Counted from the first letter of the stretch, positions 1 to 6,717 are shown. The stretch is DNA of 14,585 nucleotides from Rhodocyclales bacterium (GCA_021286885.1 JAJTBM010000034.1:1-14585); one strand, 5' to 3'. Translations and numbers: made by a program. Notes: generated from the letters alone by a model not told the origin.

Positions 1-995
<995 letters not shown>

Positions 996-1013
996 GCCAC
1001 CGGCAACACCCCA

Positions 1014-1041
1014 GGAGCCCCGCCCGGCGGGGCTCCGTTTT
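1014..1041 (+). terminator. Terminator-like hairpin between nirS and nirM
   Basis: A perfect 11-bp inverted repeat (GGAGCCCCGCC at 1014-1024, GGCGGGGCTCC at 1026-1036) is separated by a single C, so about 9-10 pairs would form around a short loop. GTTTT follows at once. This has the form of a rho-independent terminator, but the T-run is only four long and only 21 bp remain before the nirM start, leaving no room for a separate promoter. I infer a partial terminator or attenuator, or a 3' stabiliser of the nirS message, with nirM expressed by read-through. Confidence 0.75.
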
Positions 1042-1062
1042 CTGGATCTGGAGGAACACCTC

Positions 1063-1377
1063 ATGCACAGCCAATTCCTGCTCGCCGCCCTGCTTGCCCT
1101 GGGCAGCACCGTCGCCCTCGCCAACGAGCCACCCCCCGCCCTGCAAAAAGCGGGCTGCATGGCCTGCCACGGCATCGACAAGAAGCTGGTCGGCCCCGCC
1201 TTCAAGGACGTGGGCGCCAAGTACAAGGGCCAGGGCGATGCCGTCGCCAAGCTCACCGACAAGGTGCGTAAGGGCGGTGCCGGCGTCTGGGGCCCCATCC
1301 CCATGCCCCCCAACGGCGCCGACAAGATCAACGATGCGGATCTGAAGGGCGCCGTGGAGTGGATCCTGAAGGGCTGA
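1063..1377 (+). CDS. nirM: Small class I cytochrome c (c551/c552 type), probable electron donor to NirS
   Basis: A 104-residue periplasmic monoheme cytochrome c. Residues 1-20 form a signal peptide with a hydrophobic core, predicted to be cleaved after ALA at position 20. The heme motif CMACH is at 32-36, and the axial methionine is probably Met81 in the segment GPIPMPPN, typical of the c551/c552 family. Mature length (about 84 residues) matches Pseudomonas c551. GGAGG at 1050-1054 sits 8 bases before the ATG and supports the start. It lies 67 bp after nirS, behind the hairpin. In denitrifiers such proteins pass electrons from the bc1 complex to NirS; that role is inferred from family and position. 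The symbol nirM is given by synteny, and a general c552 name would also fit. Confidence 0.88.
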   Translation: MHSQFLLAALLALGSTVALANEPPPALQKAGCMACHGIDKKLVGPAFKDVGAKYKGQGDAVAKLTDKVRKGGAGVWGPIPMPPNGADKINDADLKGAVEWILKG

Positions 1378-1413
1378 TCCCGCCCATCAGCCTCACACCA
1401 CCCTGCTTTACCC

Positions 1414-1456
1414 GGGCGGGGGCGGCTTCTTGATGGTCATCAAGGCCCCCCCGCCC
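1414..1456 (+). repeat. Strong intercistronic stem-loop between nirM and nirC
   Basis: Nested inverted repeats form one long hairpin. The outer arm GGGCGGGGG (1414-1422) pairs with CCCCCGCCC (1448-1456). A middle GGC (1424-1426) pairs with GCC (1445-1447). The inner CTTGATG (1429-1435) pairs with CATCAAG (1438-1444) around a two-base loop. That gives about 19 pairs with bulges of one and two bases. No T-run follows, so it is not an ordinary rho-independent terminator. It could protect the nirS-nirM message at its 3' end or mark a processing site. Its tip coincides with an FNR-type box, so part of the symmetry may be a DNA-binding site rather than RNA structure. Confidence 0.7.
1430..1443 (+). 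promoter_or_regulatory. FNR/ANR/DNR-type binding box upstream of nirC
   Basis: The sequence TTGAT-GGTC-ATCAA is an exact match to the symmetric FNR/CRP-family consensus TTGAT-N4-ATCAA used by FNR, ANR, DNR and NnrR regulators of anaerobic and NO-responsive genes. Its centre is at 1436.5. A class II site centred near -41.5 would place transcription start around 1477-1478, and a weak -10-like AATACC is at 1465-1470. This would give nirC-nirF-nirDL-nirG-nirH their own promoter. The match is seen directly; activity is inferred, and the box lies within a larger stem-loop. Confidence 0.65.
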
Positions 1457-1492
1457 CACCCCGGAATACCTTGGGATACCGCCTTGAAACCC

Positions 1493-1510
1493 AGCCCTTG
1501 CGGGCTTTTT
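1493..1510 (+). terminator. Terminator-like hairpin just before nirC
   Basis: AGCCC (1493-1497), loop TTGC, GGGCT (1502-1506), then T continuing to 1510 (five Ts in a row, 1506-1510). The form is that of a short rho-independent terminator or attenuator. It ends directly at the GGAGG ribosome-binding site of nirC (1511-1515), so it may lower read-through into the heme d1 genes or affect nirC translation. The stem has only five pairs, so activity is uncertain. Confidence 0.5.
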
Positions 1511-1515
1511 GGAGG
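1511..1515 (+). promoter_or_regulatory. Ribosome-binding site that fixes the nirC start
   Basis: GGAGG lies 9 bases before the ATG at 1525. The frame is also open from an upstream ATG at 1471, but that one has no ribosome-binding site and would place the signal peptide internally. The start at 1525 is therefore preferred. Confidence 0.8.
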
Positions 1516-1524
1516 ATTCCCGGC

Positions 1525-1899
1525 ATGGATCGTCCCGTTCTGCTGCATGTTGCCATCCTGCTGGCGCTCACCGCCCTGGGGGTCGGCACCGCCCGCGCAG
1601 CCAGCCCCACCCCCAGCCCGGCCCGTCAGGCCCAGCTCATCCATCTGGTACGCCAGGACTGCGGCGCCTGCCATGGGATGCAACTGAGCGGCGGCCTCGG
1701 CCCCAGCCTGAGCCCCGCCCAGCTGGCCGACCGCCCCGATTCATCCCTGGTGGCCACCGTGCTCCAGGGCCGCCCCGGCACCCCCATGCCCGGCTGGCAG
1801 GCCTTCCTCAGCGCAAGCGAAGCCGGCTGGATCATCACCCAACTCAAGCAGGGCTTCCCGCCCCTTCCCCCATGCGACCCACCCGCCGCCACCTGTTGA
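1525..1899 (+). CDS. nirC: Cytochrome c55x-type protein NirC
   Basis: A 124-residue periplasmic monoheme cytochrome c. Residues 1-26 form a signal peptide (hydrophobic VAILLALTALGVG, then ARA-A). The heme motif CGACH is at 46-50 and the probable axial methionine is Met88 in GTPMPGW. The pattern QDCGACHGMQLSGGLGPSL and the GWIITQLKQ helix match the NirC/c55x family of nir clusters, which has been proposed to supply electrons to NirS or to serve in heme d1 maturation. The last 15 residues, including two extra cysteines (117 and 124), arise from the stretch that overlaps nirF and look like a non-conserved tail. It overlaps nirF by 28 bp, so the two are probably translationally coupled. An FNR-type box and a terminator-like hairpin precede it. 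Confidence 0.88.
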   Translation: MDRPVLLHVAILLALTALGVGTARAASPTPSPARQAQLIHLVRQDCGACHGMQLSGGLGPSLSPAQLADRPDSSLVATVLQGRPGTPMPGWQAFLSASEAGWIITQLKQGFPPLPPCDPPAATC

Positions 1900-3107
1900 G
1901 CCTGGGGGCCAGCCTGGCGCTGGCCGCCTGCGCCCACGTCCCCAGCCCATCCCCAAGCCCATCTTCGCCCCCCGCTGGGGGCCCCGCCCAGGACACGCCC
2001 CCGCTGCGCGGCACCGGCGACCTGGGCCTGGTGATCGAACGGGCCAGCGGCAGCGTGCAACTGGTGGAGCACAGCGGGCGCAGCGCCCTCGCCCGCATCA
2101 CCGGGCTGGGCGACCTGTCCCACGCCCATGTAGTGTTCTCCCGGGATGGGCGCTACGCCTATGTGTTTGGCCGGGATGGCGGGCTCACCAAGGTGGATCT
2201 GCTCGAAGCGCGCATCGACGCCCGGGTGATCCAGGCCGGCAACAGCATCGGCGGCTCCATTTCCCAGGATGGGCGCCTGGTGGTGGCCCAGAACTACAGC
2301 CCCGGCGGCATCCGGGTGTTCGATGCACGCACCCTCGCCCCCATCGCCGACATTCCCGCCGAATACGCCCCGGGCAAAGTGTCCCGGGTGGTGGGCCTGG
2401 CCGACCTGCCCGACCAGCGCTTCGCCTACGCCCTGTTTGACGGCAACGAAATCTGGGTGACAGATCTGAGCGACCCCGTCCACCCCAGCACCACCCGCTA
2501 CCCGGCGGGGCGCCAGCCCTATGACGGCCTCGCCACCCCGGACGGGCGCTATTTCCTGGCCGGGCTGTTTGGCGAAGATGGGGTCAGCCTGCTCGACCTG
2601 TGGCACCCGGAACGGGGCAGCCGCAAGATCCTCACCGACTACGGCCAGGGCAGCGAGAAGCTGCCGGTGTACAAAATGCCCCACCTGCGCGGCTGGGCCC
2701 AGGCCGGCGGCGAAATCTGGCTGCCCGGCGTCGGGCGCCACGAACTGCTGGCCGTCGATGCGCGCAGTTGGCAGCAGACCGCCCGCATCCCCCTCCTCGG
2801 CCAGCCGGTGTTTGCCATGGCCCGGCCCGATGGTCGCCAGATCTGGGTGAACTTCGCCTTCCCCGACAACGACTGGGTGCAGGTGATCGACACCGACACC
2901 CGCCAGGTGATCCACAGCTTCAGCCCCGGCAAGGCGGTGCTCCACATGGAATTCACCCCCCGGGGCGACGAAGTCTGGATCTCTGCCCGGGACAGCCACG
3001 AAGTGCTGGTGATGAGCACCCGCGACTTCAGCCCACGGGCCCGGCTGCCCGCCCAGTCGCCTTCCGGCATCTTCTTTGGCCACCGGGGCCAGCGCATCGG
3101 GATGTAA
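1872..3107 (+). CDS. nirF: Heme d1 biosynthesis protein NirF, predicted lipoprotein
   Basis: A 411-residue protein related to the d1 propeller of NirS and required for heme d1 formation; it is generally assigned a late periplasmic step (dihydro-heme d1 dehydrogenase has been proposed). The start ATG at 1872 lies inside nirC. It gives a signal sequence MRPTRRHLLSLG... ending in the lipobox LAAC, with the lipidated cysteine at position 20. The twin arginines at 5-6 could also suit Tat export. A Pro/Ser-rich linker (about 22-40) follows, then propeller repeats up to the C-terminus FFGHRGQRIGM. Typical NirF segments are visible: SHAHVVFSRDGRYAYVFGRDGG, YDGLATPDGRYFLAGLFGEDG, MPHLRGWA, HMEFTPRGDEVWIS. 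The same frame is open further upstream but only as overlap with nirC. nirDL follows 15 bp later. Confidence 0.93.
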   Translation: MRPTRRHLLSLGASLALAACAHVPSPSPSPSSPPAGGPAQDTPPLRGTGDLGLVIERASGSVQLVEHSGRSALARITGLGDLSHAHVVFSRDGRYAYVFGRDGGLTKVDLLEARIDARVIQAGNSIGGSISQDGRLVVAQNYSPGGIRVFDARTLAPIADIPAEYAPGKVSRVVGLADLPDQRFAYALFDGNEIWVTDLSDPVHPSTTRYPAGRQPYDGLATPDGRYFLAGLFGEDGVSLLDLWHPERGSRKILTDYGQGSEKLPVYKMPHLRGWAQAGGEIWLPGVGRHELLAVDARSWQQTARIPLLGQPVFAMARPDGRQIWVNFAFPDNDWVQVIDTDTRQVIHSFSPGKAVLHMEFTPRGDEVWISARDSHEVLVMSTRDFSPRARLPAQSPSGIFFGHRGQRIGM

Positions 3108-3122
3108 GAAAGTCAGGCCCCC

Positions 3123-4130
3123 ATGAACTCCGCCCTGCTGAACCCCCTGGAATACCGGCTGCTCAACGACTTCCAGCGGGATTTCCCCCTGTGCTCCGAC
3201 CCCTGGGCCCAACTGGGCCAGCAGCTCCAGGCCCCGGGCGAGCTGATCCGCGCCACCCTGCACCGGCTCTGCCACACCGGACTGGTGAGCCGGGTGGGTG
3301 CGGTGTTTGCCCCCAACCGGCTCGGCGCCAGCACCCTGGCCGCCATGGCGGTGCCCGAAACCCGTCTGGCTGAGGTGGCCGCCCTGGTCAGCAGCTACCC
3401 GGGCATCAATCACAACTACCAGCGGGAACACCGCTACAACCTGTGGTTTGTGGCCAGCAGCCGGGATCAGACCCGCCTGGCCCAACTGCTGGCCGAGCTG
3501 GGCCAGCGCACCGGCTGCCCGCCCATCGCCCTGCCCCTGGAAGAAGAATTCCACATCGACCTGGGCTTCGATCTGGCCCGGGGCACCCGCCACCGCCCGC
3601 CCCCGGGGCCGTCCCCCAGCGCGCCCCGAGCCTATCTGACGCCCGCCGACTGGGCCCTGGTCACCGCCCTGCATGAAGGCCTGCCCTGGGTGGCTCGGCC
3701 CTACCACGCCCTGGCCCAGCGCTGCGGCCTGAACGAACACCAGGTGCTGGCCCGGCTCGCCGCCTGGCAAGACAACCGGCTGATGCGCCGGTTTGGGGTC
3801 ATCGTCCAGCATCGCCCCCTGGGCTACCGGGCCAACGGCATGGCGGTGTGGGCCCTGCCCCCTGCCGAAGCCAGCCGGCTGGGGCCCCAGCTCGCGGCCT
3901 GCGAAGGGGTGCATCTGTGCTACCGCCGCCGCCCGGCCCCGGACTGGCCCTACACCCTGTATGCCATGCTCCACGGCCAGGCCCGGGACGAAGTAGAGGC
4001 CCGCCACCAGGCCCTGAGCCTGCATTGCGAACTCACGGATTACCCCAGCGCCCTGCTGTTTTCGACCACCTGTTTCAAGCAATGCGGCGCCCGCTACGAA
4101 GCGCCCCGGGAGCCCGCCCTGTGTCTGTAA
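3123..4130 (+). CDS. nirDL: Fused NirD-NirL siroheme decarboxylase subunit
   Basis: A 335-residue fusion of two Lrp/AsnC-like modules that are separate genes in Pseudomonas. Siroheme decarboxylase removes two acetate carboxyls from siroheme to give didecarboxysiroheme in the cytoplasmic heme d1 pathway. The NirD half (about 1-150) has an N-terminal helix-turn-helix-like region and the motif HNYQREHRYNLWFV at 97-110. A Pro-rich linker (about 155-170) joins the NirL half (about 171-335), which has RRFGVIVQHRPLGY, ANGMAVW, CYRRR at 266-270, DWPYTLY at 274-280 and MLHG at 282-285. His and Arg residues of the REH motif are the family's suspected catalytic residues. Only a weak AGTCAGG precedes the ATG, 15 bp after nirF. 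It overlaps nirG by 10 bp. A fused NirDL is known from Hydrogenobacter thermophilus, so the fusion itself is not new. Confidence 0.93.
   Translation: MNSALLNPLEYRLLNDFQRDFPLCSDPWAQLGQQLQAPGELIRATLHRLCHTGLVSRVGAVFAPNRLGASTLAAMAVPETRLAEVAALVSSYPGINHNYQREHRYNLWFVASSRDQTRLAQLLAELGQRTGCPPIALPLEEEFHIDLGFDLARGTRHRPPPGPSPSAPRAYLTPADWALVTALHEGLPWVARPYHALAQRCGLNEHQVLARLAAWQDNRLMRRFGVIVQHRPLGYRANGMAVWALPPAEASRLGPQLAACEGVHLCYRRRPAPDWPYTLYAMLHGQARDEVEARHQALSLHCELTDYPSALLFSTTCFKQCGARYEAPREPALCL
4108..4112 (+). promoter_or_regulatory. Ribosome-binding site supporting a GTG start for nirG
   Basis: GGGAG lies 8 bases before the GTG at 4121, inside the end of nirDL. An alternative GTG at 4157 would remove 12 residues that look non-conserved but has no clear ribosome-binding site. 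The upstream GTG, overlapping the nirDL stop, is preferred with moderate confidence. Confidence 0.55.
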
Positions 4131-4606
4131 GCCCACCCCGCCCCCTGGACGGCCCGGTGCCGCTGGATGAGGCCGACCGGCGCCTGATCAACCACCTGCA
4201 CGAGGGCTTTCCCCTGTGCGCCGAGCCCTACCACGAAGCAGGCCGCGCCCTGGGCATGGATGCCGACGAAGTGCTGGCCCGGCTCGAAGCCCTGCTCGCC
4301 CGGGGCGTGCTGACCCGCTTCGGGCCCCTGTTTCAGGTGGAGCGCCTGGGAGGGCGCTTTGTGCTGGCCGCCCTGGCCGTGCCCGAAGCCCGCTACGCCG
4401 AAGTCGCCGCCCAAGTGAACGCCCTGCCCGAAGTGGCCCACAACTACCGGCGCGAACACCGGCTCAATATGTGGTTTGTGCTCGCCACCGAAACGCCGGA
4501 CGGTATCGCCGACGCCATCGCCCGCATCGAAGCCGCCACCGGCCTGCCGGTGTTCGCCTTTCCGAAGGAAGAGGAATACTTTGTGCACCTGAGGCTGCCC
4601 GCATGA
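4121..4606 (+). CDS. nirG: Siroheme decarboxylase subunit NirG
   Basis: A 161-residue Lrp/AsnC-like protein, the NirD-type partner in the siroheme decarboxylase complex. It starts with a helix-turn-helix-like region (LDEADRRLINHLHEGFPLC, 15-33), continues with VLTRFGPLFQVERLGG (63-78) and carries the signature HNYRREHRLNMWFV at 107-120, parallel to that of the NirD half of nirDL. The C-terminus FAFPKEEEYFVHLRLPA matches the NirD/NirG end (compare ALPLEEEFHIDLGF in nirDL). The start is GTG at 4121, with GTG 4157 as an alternative that would give 149 residues. The end overlaps nirH as ATGA, so both are likely translated in a coupled way. D and G subunits resemble each other enough that the letter rests on gene order. 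Confidence 0.9.
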   Translation: MSVSPPRPLDGPVPLDEADRRLINHLHEGFPLCAEPYHEAGRALGMDADEVLARLEALLARGVLTRFGPLFQVERLGGRFVLAALAVPEARYAEVAAQVNALPEVAHNYRREHRLNMWFVLATETPDGIADAIARIEAATGLPVFAFPKEEEYFVHLRLPA

Positions 4607-5133
4607 AACCGGAGACCCACGCCACCGCCCCAGCCAAGGACGTGCTGGATCCACTGGATCCACACCTCCAGCGCCGGCTGGTGCTGGCCACCCAGCACGG
4701 CCTGCCCCGGGTGGCGCGCCCCTACGACGCCCTCGCCGCCCAACTGGGCGTGAGCCCCCAAACCGTGCTGGATGCCCTGGGCGCCATGCTCGCCAGCGGG
4801 CGCATCCGGCGCATCGGCGCGGTGCCCAACCACTACGCCCTGGGCTATACCGCGAATGGGATGTCGGTTTGGGATGTGGACGACACCGCCCTTGCCACCC
4901 TGGGCCCCGCCGTGGGCGCCCTCCCGGGCGTCAGCCACTGCTACCGCCGCCCTCGCCACCTGCCGGACTGGCCCTACAACCTGTTTGCGATGGTGCACGG
5001 GCGCGACCGGGCCAGCGTGCTCGCCCAGGTGGAAGACATCGCCCGCCTACTGGGCCCCCACTGCCGCAGCCACGACGTGCTGTTCTCCAGCGCCATCCTC
5101 AAAAAAACCGGGCTGCGCCTGGCGGGGAGTTGA
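4603..5133 (+). CDS. nirH: Siroheme decarboxylase subunit NirH
   Basis: A 176-residue Lrp/AsnC-like protein of the NirL/NirH type. Its N-terminus has about 15 variable residues, followed by a helix-turn-helix-like region with HGLPRVARPYDALAAQLGV (32-50). Next come RRIGAVPNHYALGYTANGMSVW (69-90) and the L/H signature CYRRP at 113-117, DWPYNLF at 122-128 and MVHG at 130-133. The end, DVLFSSAILKKTGLRL, parallels ALLFSTTCFKQCGARY in the NirL half of nirDL. The ATG at 4603 overlaps the nirG stop in the form ATGA. It is the last nir gene here: nirJ, which follows nirH in Pseudomonas, is absent, and a convergent gene begins 40 bp later. No clear terminator is visible in that 40-bp gap. Confidence 0.92.
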   Translation: MKPETHATAPAKDVLDPLDPHLQRRLVLATQHGLPRVARPYDALAAQLGVSPQTVLDALGAMLASGRIRRIGAVPNHYALGYTANGMSVWDVDDTALATLGPAVGALPGVSHCYRRPRHLPDWPYNLFAMVHGRDRASVLAQVEDIARLLGPHCRSHDVLFSSAILKKTGLRLAGS

Positions 5134-5173
5134 GGATGGGCCGGCAGAACACGCCGTGCTTTATTCGAACGGC

Positions 5174-6349
5174 TCAATACACCGGATAAGCCTGAGCAAT
5201 CTTGCTGCCCATCCGGTAGTGGGTGTCGGGCTGGGCGGTAAAACAGACATTGCAGCGGGCCTCGAACAACACCACCACATCCGAACCACCAAACTGGAAA
5301 TACCCCAGCTCCTCGCCCTTGCGCAGGGCCACGCCCTCTTCGGCAGTGAGGATCACCGAAGACACCTGACACATGCCGATGGGTAGCACGGCCACCAGGC
5401 CCACGGGGGAATCCAACACCACCAGGCCTCGGGCTTGGGAGAATTGATAACCCACCGAATTGGGGGCCGAGAAATGGCGACGCAATTCGAGCTGATGACC
5501 GGCGGCTTGGGTGCTGTCCGGCACAGCGGCCACTTCCAGATACACCTGCCCCGGAATCACCCGGGCCTCCAGCACGGTGCCACTCACCGGCGCATGGAGC
5601 CGGTGGTAATCGTTCGGCCCCAAAAAGGCATGCATGAACATGCCATTCTTGAAACGCTGGCGATAGGGGCTGTCGGCCAGCAATTCATCCACATGCCAGT
5701 GCAGGCCCTTGGCGGTCACGCCAGCGCTGCTGCGAATTTCCCATTGCCCGGCAAAAGTAGCATCTGCCGGAGCAACAACAATCTGAGCATCCGCCGGTGC
5801 AGCAATCGGGCGATAGCCAGGCTTGGCATGGCGGGCAAAGAACTGATTGAAGCTTTTCCATCCGCCGTGGGGCTGGATGTAATCATTCATATTGTAGCTG
5901 GGAGATTTTTTGAAGCTCTCCAGCGACTCATCGGTAATCGACTCAGGGGTATCCAAGAAAGCCCCCATCGCCTGCGCATAACGCACCATCCAGGCAGAAA
6001 GGGGCGTCAGGGCCGCACTGCCTTCCCTGGGCAGCACCGGGTTCTGGTAAGAGCGCAGGGCCGGTTGATCGAGAATGAAATGGAATTTGCACAGTTGATT
6101 GTAAATGGCGTGCCCAGGCATGTTCTCGCAGGGCACCCAATACAGCAAATCATTGATCCAGTTAATATAATCCTGGCGCGAACGAATATCGTAAAGGGCG
6201 GGCACATTCCAGGCCTGGGCCTGCTCAATGGCAGCATCCAGCCCCTGGGCCAGCGCACTCTGACAGGACAGCAAGCCCGTAAACTCCTGCACAACCGGGT
6301 GCAAAGTACGGGAACGGTTTTCGTGAGGACTCAATCGGGAAGCGCTCAT
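5174..6349 (-). CDS. Phosphatidylserine decarboxylase-like pyruvoyl enzyme (large form)
   Basis: A 391-residue protein of the phosphatidylserine decarboxylase superfamily, which makes its pyruvoyl cofactor by self-cleavage before a serine. The catalytic domain (about 165-391) shows SFNQFFAR (166-173), APAD with Asp196, DYHRLHAPVSG (247-257) with its histidines, and the cleavage motif FGGSD with Ser356, where the classic E. coli enzyme has LGST. Residues 1-160 form an N-terminal extension (HPVVQEF, IRSRQDYINWINDLLYW) of the kind seen in the large PSD group that includes fungal tryptophan decarboxylase PsiD. No signal peptide or membrane anchor is evident, unlike ordinary bacterial Psd. The substrate may be phosphatidylserine or an amino acid, so no symbol is given. 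GGAGG (GGAGGAAATATAA before ATG on the minus strand) supports the start. It is convergent with nirH and divergent from the H-NOX gene. Family certain, substrate open. Confidence 0.88.
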   Translation of the reverse strand: MSASRLSPHENRSRTLHPVVQEFTGLLSCQSALAQGLDAAIEQAQAWNVPALYDIRSRQDYINWINDLLYWVPCENMPGHAIYNQLCKFHFILDQPALRSYQNPVLPREGSAALTPLSAWMVRYAQAMGAFLDTPESITDESLESFKKSPSYNMNDYIQPHGGWKSFNQFFARHAKPGYRPIAAPADAQIVVAPADATFAGQWEIRSSAGVTAKGLHWHVDELLADSPYRQRFKNGMFMHAFLGPNDYHRLHAPVSGTVLEARVIPGQVYLEVAAVPDSTQAAGHQLELRRHFSAPNSVGYQFSQARGLVVLDSPVGLVAVLPIGMCQVSSVILTAEEGVALRKGEELGYFQFGGSDVVVLFEARCNVCFTAQPDTHYRMGSKIAQAYPVY

Positions 6350-6421
6350 TTATATTTCCTCCATTCGGTTTCCCCTGCGGAGCACAAATCGTCGTGCAAT
6401 AAGCCTCCACAAGCCGGGGCG

Positions 6422-6449
6422 ATTGTAGACGTTTGTCATGATTTGAAAA
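6422..6449 (-). promoter_or_regulatory. Likely sigma-70 promoter of the minus-strand decarboxylase gene
   Basis: Read on the minus strand, the -10 TACAAT (plus 6422-6427) lies 16 bases from a -35 TTTTCA (plus 6444-6449). Transcription would begin near 6415, giving a leader of about 65 bases. One arm of the inverted repeat at 6439-6471 covers the -35 element, so this promoter may be repressed by a protein bound there. Confidence 0.45.
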
Positions 6450-6471
6450 GCTTTTACACCGTTTCAAATCA
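6439..6471. repeat. Perfect 10-bp inverted repeat, candidate operator
   Basis: TGATTTGAAA (6439-6448) and TTTCAAATCA (6462-6471) are exact reverse complements with a 13-bp spacer. The arm centres are 23 bp apart, about two helical turns, as would suit a dimeric or paired DNA-binding protein. It overlaps the likely -35 of the decarboxylase promoter. No specific regulator is recognised, and the arms do not match the FNR box. A long-range hairpin in RNA is unlikely because the repeat lies upstream of the predicted start. Confidence 0.6.
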
Positions 6472-6652
6472 GAGTCCAATAAGCAAAATTCTCCAAAAAA
6501 AGTACCCCAACCCTTGAAACCATTACACCCAGAGCCCTCAAAAAACAATTAAACCGGCATCACCACTAAAACCCAGCCCCTAGCTCGCTGCAAAAAGGCA
6601 TTTCTGCCCCCTATGCCAACAAAAAAATCCACATGTTAAACAAGGCAAAATC

Positions 6653-6679
6653 TAAACTTTTGTGACTCGCTGCCGATAC
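6653..6679 (+). promoter_or_regulatory. Sigma-28 (FliA)-type promoter of the H-NOX gene
   Basis: TAAACTTT (6653-6660), 11 bases, then GCCGATAC (6672-6679). The enterobacterial FliA consensus is TAAAGTTT-N11-GCCGATAA, so 14 of 16 positions match at the exact consensus spacing. Transcription would start near 6686-6688, giving a leader of about 30 bases with a strong ribosome-binding site (AGGGAGG, 6704-6710). The match is seen directly; FliA control is inferred, since no flagellar gene is in the window. Confidence 0.72.
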
Positions 6680-6717
6680 CTGCCCATACGTCAACAAGGG
6701 TTTAGGGAGGTCTGGCG

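Larger units (their letters stand above)
6350..6717. other. AT-richer divergent intergenic region (368 bp) between the decarboxylase and H-NOX genes
   Basis: This is the longest stretch without a gene and is clearly poorer in G+C than the flanking genes, with several A-runs. It holds a likely sigma-70 promoter and an inverted repeat for the minus-strand decarboxylase (6422-6471) and a sigma-28-type promoter for the plus-strand H-NOX gene (6653-6679). Between 6472 and 6652 I see no gene, RNA structure with a T-run, or recognisable binding site. Confidence 0.8.

Noticed and set aside
1471..1524. Upstream ATG for nirC at 1471
   Set aside because: It has no ribosome-binding site, would add a non-signal stretch ahead of a good signal peptide, and includes the hairpin at 1493-1510 in the coding sequence.
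1626..4136. Very long open frame on the minus strand across nirC, nirF and nirDL (about 836 codons)
   Set aside because: Its product is a low-complexity Gly/Ala/Gln/Val/His-rich string with no recognisable family. It lies antisense to three well-identified genes; high G+C at third codon positions keeps the opposite frame free of stops.
5435..6517. Plus-strand open frame opposite the decarboxylase gene
   Set aside because: No family resemblance. The minus-strand protein has the clear FGGSD and DYHRLHAP motifs, and the plus frame runs into the promoter region.
6350..6652. FNR/DNR box for the H-NOX or decarboxylase gene
   Set aside because: I looked for TTGAT-N4-ATCAA on both strands and found only half-matches; the 10-bp dyad at 6439-6471 has a different sequence and spacing.
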